Counted from the stretch's first letter, positions 25,772 to 34,864 are shown. The stretch is DNA of 64,000 bases from Streptomyces adelaidensis (GCF_016598475.1 NZ_JAEMUX010000034.1:1-64000), one strand, 5' to 3'. Notes: generated by a model from the letters alone, not told the origin. Numbers and translations are program-made.

Positions 25772-27306
25772 CAGTGTTCTCCGGTCCCCAGGACGCTCAT
25801 CATTGCGCGCTCGGATATGTCGTTGCCCTCCAGTTGGGCCACCACCGTGCCGCGGCCCAGGACCAGGACTCGGTGGCACATCGCGACCAGGTCGCCCGCG
25901 TCGGTCGAGGACACGACGACCGCGAGGCCCGCGGCTGCCTGCTCCGCGATCAGGTCGTAGATGGCCTCGCGCGTCCCGATGTCGACGCCGGCGGTGGGTT
26001 CGCTGAGGACGAGGACCCCTGCCTGTGCTGCCAGGCAGCGGGCCAGGACGACCTTCTGCTGGTTGCCGCCGGACAGCGAGGTGACGACCGCGCCGGTCGA
26101 GGCCGCCTTGATCTGGACGCGCCGCGTCCAGGTGTCCACCAGCTCGCGCTCCGCCGCCTTCAACAACCGTCCACGGCAGCCCAGCTTCCCGAGCACGGAC
26201 AGAGAGAGGTTCTCGGCCACGGTGAACTCGGCGATGACGCCCTCGCGACCGCGATCGGCCGGCACGATCGGCAGCCGGGGCCGGCGCGTATCGCCGACGC
26301 TCCACCACGCGGCGGAGCTCCCGGGCAGTTGCACCTCCCCGGCGGCCGGACCGTCCGGAGCCTCACCGGCCAGGAGGTGCGGAAGCTCTTCCATGCCCGA
26401 CCCGGGCAGACCCGCGATGCCGAGCACCTCGCCAGCGCGCAGTTCGACGTCGACGCCGGCGAGATAGCGGGCCCGCAGGCCTCTGCCGCGCAGCACCACC
26501 TCGCCGTCGCCTCCGGTCCGACTCCCCGCCCGGTAGTCAGCGTTGACCGCGCTGCCCACCATCAGCTCCGCAAGCGAGTTCCTCGTCAGGCCGGCCACCT
26601 CGGTGGTGGCCGCGACGCTGCCGTCACGCAACACCGTGACGCGGTCGGCGATCTGGAAGATCTCGTCCAGCCGGTGGGAGACGTAGAGCACGCTGGAGCC
26701 GCTGCGCCGCAGCTCCCGCACGATCTGCAACAGCCGTTCGACCTCGGTGTGAGGAAGTACCGCCGTCGGTTCGTCCAGCACCAGCACGCCGCGGCCACCC
26801 TCCCATCCGGCGAGCGCCGCCGCGATGGCCACGATGGTGCGTTGCACCGGAGTGGCCTCGGTCAGCGGCCGTCGGACGTCGATATCGGCGCCGAAGCGCG
26901 ACAGCATCGCCTCCGTCGTCCGCCGCTGCTGAGCCCAGTCGATCCGGCCGGGCCGGCGGGCGAACCCGCCCAGCAGGGCGAGGTTGTCCATCGCGCTCAG
27001 TTCCAGGATGAGTCCGAGGTCCTGGTGCACGAACCGCAGCCGGTCGTGGCGCGACGCGGCCACCACACCGAGGGCGACCGGGGCGTCGTCGAGCCACGCT
27101 TGAGCCCCGTGATCGGCGTGGTAATAGCCGGCCAGGATCTTGATCAGGGTGGACTTGCCCGAGCCGTTCTGCCCCATCAGGGCATGCACCTCGCCCTGAT
27201 GGACGTCGAGGCTCACGTCGCTCAGAGCGCGGGTGCCCGGGAACGTCTTGGACAGCGAGCGCAGACGAAGTACGGAGATACCCGAAGACACGGGTTGATC
27301 AGCCAT
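25771..27306 (-). CDS. ABC transporter ATPase with two tandem domains (RbsA-like)
   Basis: A 511-residue tandem ATPase. The first domain has a full Walker A (GQNGSGKST) and Walker B (LVLDEPTA), but the signature is degenerate (TPVQRT). The second lacks a proper Walker A (GLPGSGMEEL) but keeps a perfect signature (LSGGNQQK) and LVLSEPTAGVD. One composite ATP site is therefore competent, the usual state in RbsA-type proteins. The ATG at 27306 matches the family N-terminus. It heads the importer operon and is divergent from the P450 operon with two operator-like elements between. Confidence 0.9.
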   Translation of the reverse strand: MADQPVSSGISVLRLRSLSKTFPGTRALSDVSLDVHQGEVHALMGQNGSGKSTLIKILAGYYHADHGAQAWLDDAPVALGVVAASRHDRLRFVHQDLGLILELSAMDNLALLGGFARRPGRIDWAQQRRTTEAMLSRFGADIDVRRPLTEATPVQRTIVAIAAALAGWEGGRGVLVLDEPTAVLPHTEVERLLQIVRELRRSGSSVLYVSHRLDEIFQIADRVTVLRDGSVAATTEVAGLTRNSLAELMVGSAVNADYRAGSRTGGDGEVVLRGRGLRARYLAGVDVELRAGEVLGIAGLPGSGMEELPHLLAGEAPDGPAAGEVQLPGSSAAWWSVGDTRRPRLPIVPADRGREGVIAEFTVAENLSLSVLGKLGCRGRLLKAAERELVDTWTRRVQIKAASTGAVVTSLSGGNQQKVVLARCLAAQAGVLVLSEPTAGVDIGTREAIYDLIAEQAAAGLAVVVSSTDAGDLVAMCHRVLVLGRGTVVAQLEGNDISERAMMSVLGTGEH

Positions 27307-27316
27307 GTGATGCACG

Positions 27317-27332
27317 TCGCAACCATAATCAG
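27317..27332 (-). promoter_or_regulatory. candidate GntR operator, ABC-importer side
   Basis: The minus strand reads CTGATTATGGTTGCGA, a partial match to the recurring element just upstream of the ATPase gene. Confidence 0.35.
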
Positions 27333-27417
27333 CGACTTCAAACAGTGTCAATCATGCGCATTGATTTCATTCATCGCCTTCGATGCGATCACGCCGAGAC
27401 CATTGATTACTATGTGC

Positions 27418-27433
27418 ATGGTTATTAGGGTCG
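27418..27433 (+). promoter_or_regulatory. candidate GntR operator, P450 side
   Basis: ATGGTTATTAGGGTCG, a partial match about 30 bp before the P450 start. Confidence 0.35.
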
Positions 27434-27463
27434 TGCCCAACCTCGACGAGGAGGAGCGCACCC

Positions 27464-28705
27464 ATGGCGCGGACTTCACCCAGCCGGCCCACAGCATCTC
27501 GGGACACCGGCACCTGCCCTGTCGATCACACGGACTACCGCGTCGATCGGCCCGTACTGTGGCACTACGGACACCTGGACGGCGGGCGCGAGCAGGCCGC
27601 CGTGGCGTGGAACGACTCCACGCCGCACGGCTTCTGGATGGTGCAGCGCTACGACCACGTGCTCGAAGCACTCCAGATGCCCGATGCCTTCGGCAACGAG
27701 CAGGTCAACGCCTTCGATCCGTCGATGGCGCTCAAGTTGCTGCCGAACATGCTGGACCAGCCGGAGCACAGCAAGCTCCGCAAGGTGCTCAACCCGTACT
27801 TCTCCCCCGCCGCCGTGAAGCGGGTGGAACCGATGGCGCACGAGCGGGCGGCAGCCCTCATCGACGAGGTGGCCCAGAAGGGCTCGTGCGACTTCGTGGC
27901 CGAGTTCGCGATCCGGTATCCCACCGATCTGTTCCTCGCGCTGCTGGGCCTTCCCACGTCCGACGGTGAGATGTTCGTACCGTGGGTCGAGGGCATCTTC
28001 GGCGGCTTCTTCGGTGCCGACGAACAGGCGGCGCGGCACTCCGAGGAGTCGGCGGCCAACATCATGGCCTACTTCGCCGACGCCGTGGAGGACCGGGCCC
28101 GGCATCCCAAGGATCCCAGAACCGACCTCGTGTCACGGCTGCTCGAGGCCCGGATCGACGGTGAACTGATTCCCCGCGCGGACGTCCTCACCATCTGCCT
28201 CACCTTGATGACCGCGGGCCTGGACACCACCCGCAGCGGCCTCGGCTACCTGCTGTACCACCTCGCTCGTTTCCCGGACGACCGCCGTCGGATCACCCGG
28301 GAGCCGGAGCTGTGGCCCAAGGCCATCGAGGAGGCACTCCGGCTCTACGGACTCATCATCGGGGGCAACGGTCGTCTCGTCACCCGGGACATCGAATTCC
28401 ATGGTGCGCCGATGAAGAAGGGTGACATGGTGTGGATCGGCAACACCTCGGCCAACCGTGACCCGCGGGTGTACGACAACCCGGACCGGTTCGACCCGGA
28501 CCGCGCCGGGCTCAACCGCCATCTCGCGTTCGGCGCCGGTCCGCACCGCTGCATCGGGATGCACCTGGCAAGGTCGGAGATGGCGATCGCCCTGCGTGAA
28601 TGGCACCGGCGCATACCCGACTACCGGCTGGCCGACGGTGAGCCGCTGACCGAGCGTGGCGGCCAGCTCAGTCTCAAGTCCCTCCCGCTGGAGTGGGACC
28701 GGTGA
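27464..28705 (+). CDS. cytochrome P450
   Basis: A 413-residue bacterial P450 with I-helix AGLDTTRS (acid/alcohol pair present), ExxR in EEALR and the heme loop FGAGPHRCIG. A ferredoxin gene overlaps its stop by GTGA, so electron supply is encoded next to it; the reductase must come from elsewhere. It is first in a seven-gene operon (P450, ferredoxin, NTF2-like, three SDRs, Baeyer-Villiger-type monooxygenase). The order suggests hydroxylation, oxidation to ketone, then ring oxygen insertion. The ATG at 27464 follows GAGGAGGAG. Confidence 0.93.
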   Translation: MARTSPSRPTASRDTGTCPVDHTDYRVDRPVLWHYGHLDGGREQAAVAWNDSTPHGFWMVQRYDHVLEALQMPDAFGNEQVNAFDPSMALKLLPNMLDQPEHSKLRKVLNPYFSPAAVKRVEPMAHERAAALIDEVAQKGSCDFVAEFAIRYPTDLFLALLGLPTSDGEMFVPWVEGIFGGFFGADEQAARHSEESAANIMAYFADAVEDRARHPKDPRTDLVSRLLEARIDGELIPRADVLTICLTLMTAGLDTTRSGLGYLLYHLARFPDDRRRITREPELWPKAIEEALRLYGLIIGGNGRLVTRDIEFHGAPMKKGDMVWIGNTSANRDPRVYDNPDRFDPDRAGLNRHLAFGAGPHRCIGMHLARSEMAIALREWHRRIPDYRLADGEPLTERGGQLSLKSLPLEWDR

Positions 28706-28962
28706 CTTTCATCCTGTCGATCGACCCCGCCAAGTGCACCGGGCACGGCCGGTGCTACACCACTTCCCCCGACCTCCTCCACGATGACGAGGACGGCTTC
28801 GTCACCCTTCGCGGGGGCGCGATGGTCGTTCCGCCCGATCGCCTCGCCGAAGCGCGGCAGGCGACGGGTGCCTGCCCGGAACGCGCCATCTCACTCGGCC
28901 GGCAGCGGGGCGCCGACAGAGCCGACAGAAAGGATTCCGATGACCACCTTCACCGATCGTGA
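28702..28962 (+). CDS. 3Fe-4S ferredoxin
   Basis: An 86-residue ferredoxin of the P450-partner type. Cysteines lie in DPAKCTGHGRC and in GACPERAI, i.e. three cluster ligands as in 3Fe-4S proteins. The GTG start overlaps the P450 stop, and its own 3' end overlaps the next gene by 23 bp. It would pass single electrons to the P450. The last 15 residues are hydrophilic and not conserved. Confidence 0.9.
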   Translation: MTFILSIDPAKCTGHGRCYTTSPDLLHDDEDGFVTLRGGAMVVPPDRLAEARQATGACPERAISLGRQRGADRADRKDSDDHLHRS

Positions 28963-29410
28963 GGTCGCGGCCCTCACCGAGCGGCTGAACCGGCTGGAGA
29001 CCGCGGAGCGTGCACGCGAACTCACCGCTCACTACGCTCTCTGCCTCGACCGCAAGGACTTCGAGGCACTCGCCGGACTGTTCACCGAGGACGCCGTGCT
29101 GCACGCCGGCCCGGACACCTGCACCGGCCACGCGGCGGTCATGGCTTTCTTCCACAGTGCCATCGAAGTGGTCGACCCGTCGGTGAAGAAGCACCTGATG
29201 GCCAATCCCCGCGTGACACACACCGCCCCGGACGAGGTGCGCGTCGACTCCTACTTCCTCTACACCGCGATCGGTGAGGCATCCGTGCTGGGCTGGGGCA
29301 GCTACGCCGACGTGGTGCGGATCGGTGAGGACGGCATGGCGCGGTTCAGCGAGAAACGGATCACCGTCGACGTCGCGGCGGATGTCCGTGAGGGATGGGC
29401 GAAGCCGTGA
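28940..29410 (+). CDS. SnoaL/NTF2-like protein
   Basis: A 156-residue single-domain protein of the nuclear-transport-factor-2 fold (SnoaL-like). It begins with a predicted helix (LTERLNRLETAERAREL) followed by HYALCLDRKDFEALAGLFTED and GHAAVMAFF. Family members include isomerases, dehydratases and hydrolases acting on cyclic ketones or epoxides. Its place between ferredoxin and SDR genes, with overlaps on both sides, supports a catabolic enzyme. The exact reaction is not predictable. Confidence 0.8.
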   Translation: MTTFTDREVAALTERLNRLETAERARELTAHYALCLDRKDFEALAGLFTEDAVLHAGPDTCTGHAAVMAFFHSAIEVVDPSVKKHLMANPRVTHTAPDEVRVDSYFLYTAIGEASVLGWGSYADVVRIGEDGMARFSEKRITVDVAADVREGWAKP

Positions 29411-30237
29411 CCGGGCGCATCGAGGGCAAGGTGGCGATCGTGACCGGCGGTGCCAGCGGCATCGGCGCCGGCACCGCCCGGCGCTTCGTCGCCGAGGGCG
29501 CGCGGGTCGTTGTCGCCGACCTCCAGGAAGACGCCGGCAAGGCGCTGGTCGACGAGCTCGGCGAGGCCGCCCGGTTCGTCAGGACCGATGTCGCGGACGA
29601 GGACGATGTCGCGGCTCTTGTGGACTACGCCGCCGAGGAGTTCGGGCGGCTGGACGTCATGTTCAACAACGCGGGGATCATCGGCGCGATCGGCTCGATC
29701 GCCAAGTGCCGGATGAGCGACGTCGACCGCACGTTCTCCGTCATCCTCCGCGGGACGTTCCTCGGTACGAAGCACGCGGCGCGGGTGATGATCCCCCGGC
29801 GGTCGGGGGTGATCCTCTCCACGGCGAGCCCCGGCGGGATGCACGGCGGGCTGGGCCCGCACGCCTACAGCGCGGCGAAGGCCGGAGTGATCGGTCTGAC
29901 CCGGTCGGTCGCGGCCGAACTGCGGCACCACGGCATCCGGGTCAACGCCATCGCGCCGGGCGCCGTGGTCAGCGCCATGACGGCGGACCTGGTGCTGAAC
30001 GACCCGACCGACCTGGCCAGGGTGACCGAGGCGTTGAGCGCCGGCGGCGAGCGCCCCGGGATGCCGGAGGACATCGCGGCCGCCGCCCTCTATCTGGCCA
30101 GCGACGAGGCGGCGTTCGTCACCGGAAGCGTCCACCTGATCGACGGCGGCATCACCTACGCGAGTGGCCCGTCGGCATTCGCCCGCGGTGACCACGAGGA
30201 GCCCGCCGGAATCCTCGAGGCGGGACGGCGGTCATGA
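29407..30237 (+). CDS. SDR family oxidoreductase
   Basis: A 276-residue SDR with TGGASGIG, NNAGIIG, the Ser in LSTASPGG and YSAAK. The GTG at 29407 overlaps the preceding stop (GTGA) and starts the protein at TGRIEGKVAIVTGG; an ATG at 29395 has no spacing to its ribosome site. It has an insert after the catalytic region and a C-terminal extension (FARGDHEEPAGILEAG). It probably oxidises the alcohol made by the P450; which of the three adjacent SDRs does so is unknown. Confidence 0.88.
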   Translation: MTGRIEGKVAIVTGGASGIGAGTARRFVAEGARVVVADLQEDAGKALVDELGEAARFVRTDVADEDDVAALVDYAAEEFGRLDVMFNNAGIIGAIGSIAKCRMSDVDRTFSVILRGTFLGTKHAARVMIPRRSGVILSTASPGGMHGGLGPHAYSAAKAGVIGLTRSVAAELRHHGIRVNAIAPGAVVSAMTADLVLNDPTDLARVTEALSAGGERPGMPEDIAAAALYLASDEAAFVTGSVHLIDGGITYASGPSAFARGDHEEPAGILEAGRRS

Positions 30238-30965
30238 GCGGCCGGCCGCCGGTGGCGCTGGTCACGGGCGGCGGATCGGGTATCGGCGCCGCCTGCTGCC
30301 GGCGCCTGTCCCGGGCCGGGTACCGCGTGACGGTCGCGGACATCGACGAGGCCGCGGCCAAGACCGTCGCCGCGGACGTCGGTGGGGTCGCCGCCGTGGT
30401 CGACTGCGCCGACGCGGACGCGGTGGACGACCTGGTGGGCACGGTCGTACGCACCGAGGGCCGGCTGGCGGCGGCGGTGAACAGCGCGGGGGTCGCCGGC
30501 CCACCGCAGCCCGTCGCCGAGTACTCCACACAGGACTGGCGGCGCGTGCTGTCGGTCAACCTCGACGGCGTCTTTCACTGCGTGCGGGCCGAGGTGCGTG
30601 CCATGCGCGAGTCCGGCGGCAACATCGTCAACATCGCCAGCGTGTTCGCCGCAGTCGGCGCTCCCCTGGCCCCGGCCTACACCGCCGCCAAGCATGGCGT
30701 CGTCGGGCTCACGCGCAGTGCCGCGCTGGCCCATGCCGAGGACGGGATCCGGGTCAACGCCGTCGGCCCCGGCTTCGTCCGCACGCCTTTGCTGGAGGAC
30801 CGCAACGACGACGAGGGGCTCGCCCGGCTGGCGGGGCTGCACCCGGTGGGGCGGCTGGGCAAGCCGGACGACATCGCGGCGCTGGCCGTATGGCTGTGCG
30901 GACCGGAAGCCGGATTCGTCACCGGCGCCTTCTTTCCCATTGATGGCGGCTATCTCAGCCGGTAG
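30234..30965 (+). CDS. SDR family oxidoreductase
   Basis: A 243-residue classical SDR: TGGGSGIG, VNSAGVAGP, catalytic Ser in VNIASVF and YTAAK, ending FFPIDGGYLSR. The ATG overlaps the previous SDR stop by ATGA. It is the second of three consecutive SDR genes in the P450 operon. Three paralogues in a row may act on different stereoisomers or successive hydroxyl groups; this is inferred from position only. Confidence 0.88.
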   Translation: MSGRPPVALVTGGGSGIGAACCRRLSRAGYRVTVADIDEAAAKTVAADVGGVAAVVDCADADAVDDLVGTVVRTEGRLAAAVNSAGVAGPPQPVAEYSTQDWRRVLSVNLDGVFHCVRAEVRAMRESGGNIVNIASVFAAVGAPLAPAYTAAKHGVVGLTRSAALAHAEDGIRVNAVGPGFVRTPLLEDRNDDEGLARLAGLHPVGRLGKPDDIAALAVWLCGPEAGFVTGAFFPIDGGYLSR

Positions 30966-30976
30966 AGGAGAACGGG

Positions 30977-31765
30977 ATGTTGGACGGCAAGCGGCTGCTC
31001 GTGACGGGCGCCGGACAGGGCATGGGACGCGCGATCGCGGTCGAGGCCGCCCGCCAGGGAGCAGAAGCGGTCATCGTCGCCGACCGGAACCGCGAGAGTG
31101 GGCGGGAGACGGTCGAGCTGGTCGCCGAGGCCGGCGCGAAGGCCGCCTTCGCCGAGGTCGACCTGCGGGACGGCGCGTCCATCGAGCGCATGGTCGCGAC
31201 CGCGGTCGAGTGCGCCGGGGGCCTTGACACCCTGGTGAACAACGCCGGAATCCTTGAGGCGGCACTGACCTCGCAGTCCACGGTGGACACGCTCGCGGAG
31301 GAGGTCTGGGACGCCGTCATGGGTGTGAACCTGAAGGCGGTATGGCTTGCCACGAAGGCGGCTGCCCGGCACCTGCGCGCATCCGGACGTGGCCCGTCGA
31401 TCGTCAACGCGGGGTCGGTCTCCGGACTGACCGGCTACCCGGCGGCGCCCGCCTACTGCTCGAGCAAGGGCGGCCTGATCCAGTTGACCCGGGTCACCGC
31501 GATCGACCTGGCCCCGGACGTCCGCTGCAACGTCTACTGCCCCGGCTCGATCGACACTCCCATGGCCCGGGGCTTCATCGAGGCGGCCCCGGACGAGGAG
31601 GCGGCCGTGCGGATGTTGACCGGCGCCCACCTCCTACCGCGTCCGGGCCGGCCCGAAGAGGTGGCGAAGTTCGCCTGCTTCCTCGCCTCGGACGACGCGT
31701 CCTTCATCACCGGCGGTGTCCACCCCGTCGACGGCGGCACGTCGGCCTGGCGCGGCACCCGATGA
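30977..31765 (+). CDS. SDR family oxidoreductase
   Basis: A 262-residue SDR with the variant cofactor motif TGAGQGMG, LVNNAGILE, the Ser in VNAGSVSG and YCSSK, ending VHPVDGGTSAW. The ATG at 30977 follows GAGGAG. It is the third SDR of the P450 operon and precedes the Baeyer-Villiger-type monooxygenase gene by an ATGA overlap or a 35-bp gap, depending on the start chosen there. Confidence 0.88.
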   Translation: MLDGKRLLVTGAGQGMGRAIAVEAARQGAEAVIVADRNRESGRETVELVAEAGAKAAFAEVDLRDGASIERMVATAVECAGGLDTLVNNAGILEAALTSQSTVDTLAEEVWDAVMGVNLKAVWLATKAAARHLRASGRGPSIVNAGSVSGLTGYPAAPAYCSSKGGLIQLTRVTAIDLAPDVRCNVYCPGSIDTPMARGFIEAAPDEEAAVRMLTGAHLLPRPGRPEEVAKFACFLASDDASFITGGVHPVDGGTSAWRGTR

Positions 31766-31800
31766 TGAAAAACCGGCACTCGGAAGGGCGGGACAGGAGC

Positions 31801-33408
31801 ATGAATGACGATGCGAGCGTCGTCGACGTCTTGGTCGTCGGCGCGGGATTCTCCGGGCTCTACGCCCTCTACCGGCTACGGCAGCAGGGTCGCGTGGCGC
31901 GGGTCGTCGAGGCCGCCGGCGACGTGGGGGGCACCTGGTTCCACAACCGCTATCCGGGGGCCCGCTGTGACATCGAGAGCCTCGACTACTGCTACTCGTT
32001 CTCCGACGAACTGGTGCAGGAGTGGAACTGGACGGAGCGGTACCCGGCCCAGCCCGAGATCCTCGCCTACATCAACCACGTCGCGGACACGTTCGACCTC
32101 AGACGGGACATCACCTTCGACACGGTGGTCACGTCCGCGTCGTTCGACGAGCAGGCCAACACCTGGCACGTCGTGACCGACCACGGTGACCGGATCACGG
32201 CACGCTACGTGATCATGGCCACCGGCATGCTCTCTGTCGCCAAGCTGCCCGAGATCTCCGGGCTGGAGGAGTTCACCGGCGAGCTACGGCACACCGGGGA
32301 CTGGCCGCAGGCGGGCGTCGACTTCACCGGCAAACGGGTGGGCGTGATCGGCACCGGATCGTCCGGTGTGCAATGCATCCCCCAGATCGCCCGCCAGGCC
32401 GATGATCTGACAGTCTTCCAGCGCACCCCGCATTACGTGGTCCCGGCGCGCAACCATCCGCTGGACACCGAGTACGTGGCCGATGTCAAGGCCCGGTTCG
32501 GGGAGTTCCGGGAAGCGGCGCGCCGCCACCCGGGCGGGACCCACCGCGTGATCGGACGGGAGTCGGCCCTGGAGGCCGATCCCGTCGAGCTGCGAAGCCG
32601 GCTCGAGGCGCATTGGCAGCAGGGTGGTCCGGACATCCTCGCGTCCTACCGGGACCTGCTCACCGACCGCACGGCCAACGAGAAGGTGGCCGCGTTCGTC
32701 CATGGCAAGATCCACGAGCTGGTCGAGGACCAGTCCGTCGCCGACGCGCTCTGCCCGCAGAGCTACCCGTTCGGCGCCAAGCGGCTCGTGCTCGAGATCG
32801 ACTACTTCAGCACTTTCAACCGGCCGAACGTGCACCTGGTCGATGTCCTGTACACGCCCATCGAGCGGATCACACCCACCGGAGTCCGCACCACCGAAGG
32901 GCACTACGAGCTCGACTGCCTGGTACTCGCGACCGGGTTCGACGCCATGACGGGTGCTCTGCTCAAGGTCGACTTCCGCGGGGCCGGCGGGGTCAGCCTC
33001 CGCGAGCGCTGGGCCGCAGGACCGCGCACCTACCTCGGACTGTCGACGGCCGGTTTCCCGAACCTGTTCTTCATCACCGGACCCGGCAGTCCGTCCGTGC
33101 TCAGCAACATGCTCGTCTCCATCGAGCAACACGTCGAATGGGTCACCGAGTTCATCGCGTACCTGTACAAGAACGAACTGGCCCGCGCAGAGCCGTCCCT
33201 CGACAAGGAGGACGCCTGGGTGGAGCACGTCAACGAGGTGGCCGGCGCGACCTTGTACCCCACGGGCAACTCGTGGTATCTCGGCGCCAACGTTCCCGGC
33301 AAGCCTCGGGTGTTCATGCCCTACATCGGCGGGGTCGGCCGTTATCGGGAGATCTGTGACCAGGTCGCCCGCGACGAGTACGACGGCTTCGTGACGTCCG
33401 CCTCGTGA
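31801..33408 (+). CDS. Baeyer-Villiger-type flavin monooxygenase
   Basis: A 535-residue NADPH/FAD monooxygenase of the cyclohexanone-monooxygenase group. It has an N-terminal FAD motif GAGFSG, GGTWFHNRYPGARCD, the BVMO fingerprint FTGELRHTGDWP (FxGxxxHTxxWP) near residue 158, the NADPH motif GTGSSG, and FFITGPGSPSVL at the end. It inserts oxygen next to a ketone to give an ester or lactone. The ATG at 31801 gives the family N-terminus; ATG 31762, overlapping the previous stop, would add 13 residues. As last gene of the P450 operon it probably acts after hydroxylation and ketone formation, and the HSL hydrolase or lactonase-like genes could open its product. Confidence 0.92.
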   Translation: MNDDASVVDVLVVGAGFSGLYALYRLRQQGRVARVVEAAGDVGGTWFHNRYPGARCDIESLDYCYSFSDELVQEWNWTERYPAQPEILAYINHVADTFDLRRDITFDTVVTSASFDEQANTWHVVTDHGDRITARYVIMATGMLSVAKLPEISGLEEFTGELRHTGDWPQAGVDFTGKRVGVIGTGSSGVQCIPQIARQADDLTVFQRTPHYVVPARNHPLDTEYVADVKARFGEFREAARRHPGGTHRVIGRESALEADPVELRSRLEAHWQQGGPDILASYRDLLTDRTANEKVAAFVHGKIHELVEDQSVADALCPQSYPFGAKRLVLEIDYFSTFNRPNVHLVDVLYTPIERITPTGVRTTEGHYELDCLVLATGFDAMTGALLKVDFRGAGGVSLRERWAAGPRTYLGLSTAGFPNLFFITGPGSPSVLSNMLVSIEQHVEWVTEFIAYLYKNELARAEPSLDKEDAWVEHVNEVAGATLYPTGNSWYLGANVPGKPRVFMPYIGGVGRYREICDQVARDEYDGFVTSAS

Positions 33409-33449
33409 GATCCGTATCAATTGGCGCGACGTAGGCGCGGTGCGTGCGT

Positions 33450-33479
33450 CCGGCGCGGGCGGGTCACCGCCCGCGCCGG
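33450..33479. terminator. hairpin after the P450/BVMO operon
   Basis: A 13-bp perfect stem CCGGCGCGGGCGG with loop GTCA, 42 bp after the BVMO stop. Confidence 0.7.
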
Positions 33480-33519
33480 CTTCCGTCCGGTCGGTCTCTG
33501 CCCCGCGGAGTACGGCTGA

Positions 33520-33546
33520 GGGCCCGGAGGCAAGGCCTCCGGGCCC
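33520..33546. terminator. second hairpin between converging genes
   Basis: A 12-bp perfect stem GGGCCCGGAGGC with loop AAG, followed on the plus strand by TTGT. The rest of the 33409-33752 gap shows no gene. Confidence 0.75.
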
Positions 33547-33752
33547 TTGTCGCATCGCGCGACGGTGACCTCCCGCGCGGATACTCGTCTGCGTCGGCGC
33601 CGCGACGTCGGCGCCCGGTTCCCCGCGGTTCGTCTGGATGGTTTCGCCGCGAGCGGTGGTCGTCACCGGGATCGGACGACGCGCCGGAGCCGCCACCGGC
33701 CGGGACGCCGCGCCGCGCCGCGGGCCGACAGCCAGGCTCGGCCCGCGGCGAT

Positions 33753-34745
33753 TCAGCTTCTGACCGCGTCGGCCAGCCGCTTGGTGATGGTCTCGACCGC
33801 CTCGCCGATCACCCGGTCGACGAGCTCGGCCACTGTCGGCACGTCGTCGATGAGTCCCTGGCTCTGGCCCGCCCACCACATGCCGTCCTCCACATGGCCG
33901 GCGGCAAGCACACGCGCCCGGCCACGTGCGCCGGACGCGAGGTCGGCGATGTCGTCGAAGGTGGCGTCCGGCAGCGATTCGATGTGCCGTATCTCCTCGC
34001 TGACCGCGTTGCGCACCACGCGGGCGGTGTTGCCGAACCTGCGGAACACCAGCACGGTGGACCGCTCGTCGTTCGCCACGATCTGCCGCTTCACATTCTC
34101 ATGCACCGGAGCCTCGGCGGTCGCCACGAACCGCGTGCCCATGCTCACCGCCGACGCGCCGAGCGCGAGGGCCGCCACCAGGCCCGTGCCCGTCGCGAGG
34201 CCACCACTGGCGACCATCGGAATGGTCAGCCGCTTCGCCGCGACAGGGATCAGGATCAGTCCGGGGACGTCGTCCTCACCGGGATGGCCGGCGCACTCGA
34301 AACCGTCGATGGCGACCGCGTCGACGCCCAGGTTCTGCGCCTTGAGCGCGTGCCGCACGGTGACCGCCTTGTGGATCACCTTCACCCCGGCGGCCTGGAA
34401 CGCCGGCAGGTGCGGCGCGGGACTGCTGCCCGCCGTCTCGACGATGCGGACACCCGAGCTGATGATCGCGTCGCGGTACTCGTCGTAGGGCACCGGACGC
34501 ACGGTGGGCAGCAGGGTGAGGTTGACCCCGAACGGCTGATCGGTCAACTCCCGGCAGCGCGCGATCTCGGCCGCCAGGGCCTCGGGGGTGGGCTGGGTGA
34601 GCGCGGTGAGAAAGCCCAGCGCGCCGGCCTCGGAGACGGCGGCGATGAGTTCAGCGGTACCCACACCGGTCATCCCTCCGCACATCAGCGGGTGGCGTAC
34701 ACCGAACAGATCGGTGAACGCAGTCTTGAACACGGTCCCGGTCAC
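33753..34745 (-). CDS. nitronate monooxygenase (2-nitropropane dioxygenase) family protein
   Basis: A 330-residue FMN-dependent TIM-barrel protein: N-terminal GGMTGVGTAELIAAV, phosphate-binding IPMVASGGLATG and the active-site loop DGFECAGHPGEDD with the family histidine. Members oxidise nitronates, but many in CoA-dependent clusters are enoyl reductases or quinone reductases, so the reaction is open. The GTG at 34745 follows GGAGGAG by 5 bp. It is divergent from the ring-cleaving crotonase gene. An operator-like palindrome covers its likely -10 (TAATGA, with TTGCTG 17 bp upstream). Confidence 0.88.
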   Translation of the reverse strand: MTGTVFKTAFTDLFGVRHPLMCGGMTGVGTAELIAAVSEAGALGFLTALTQPTPEALAAEIARCRELTDQPFGVNLTLLPTVRPVPYDEYRDAIISSGVRIVETAGSSPAPHLPAFQAAGVKVIHKAVTVRHALKAQNLGVDAVAIDGFECAGHPGEDDVPGLILIPVAAKRLTIPMVASGGLATGTGLVAALALGASAVSMGTRFVATAEAPVHENVKRQIVANDERSTVLVFRRFGNTARVVRNAVSEEIRHIESLPDATFDDIADLASGARGRARVLAAGHVEDGMWWAGQSQGLIDDVPTVAELVDRVIGEAVETITKRLADAVRS

Positions 34746-34768
34746 ATGTTCTCCTCCATCGTGAAGTC

Positions 34769-34784
34769 GTCTAATCATTAGCAT
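34769..34784 (-). promoter_or_regulatory. candidate GntR operator over the nitronate-monooxygenase-family promoter
   Basis: The minus strand reads ATGCTAATGATTAGAC. Fourteen bases are identical to the site at 13749-13764, and the placement over the -10 is the same. Confidence 0.55.
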
Positions 34785-34827
34785 AAATCGTCCTGACCAG
34801 CAAGAATCGCGCAAATCTCAGCCCATC

Positions 34828-34857
34828 TTGACGGAAATTCATACGCATGAATATCAT
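34828..34857 (+). promoter_or_regulatory. sigma-70-like promoter for a probably leaderless transcript
   Basis: TTGACG at 34828-34833 and TATCAT at 34852-34857 are 18 bp apart. The predicted transcription start falls at about 34864, i.e. on the GTG at 34865. Confidence 0.55.
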
Positions 34858-34862
34858 AGTGA
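34847..34862 (+). promoter_or_regulatory. candidate GntR operator over the ring-cleaving crotonase promoter
   Basis: ATGAATATCATAGTGA overlaps the -10 (TATCAT) of the downstream operon. Confidence 0.4.
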
Positions 34863-34864
34863 TC

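Noticed and set aside
25684..27969. A 761-codon plus-strand frame across the ABC ATPase gene
   Set aside because: It is antisense to a tandem ATPase with intact Walker and signature motifs and runs into the P450 gene out of frame.
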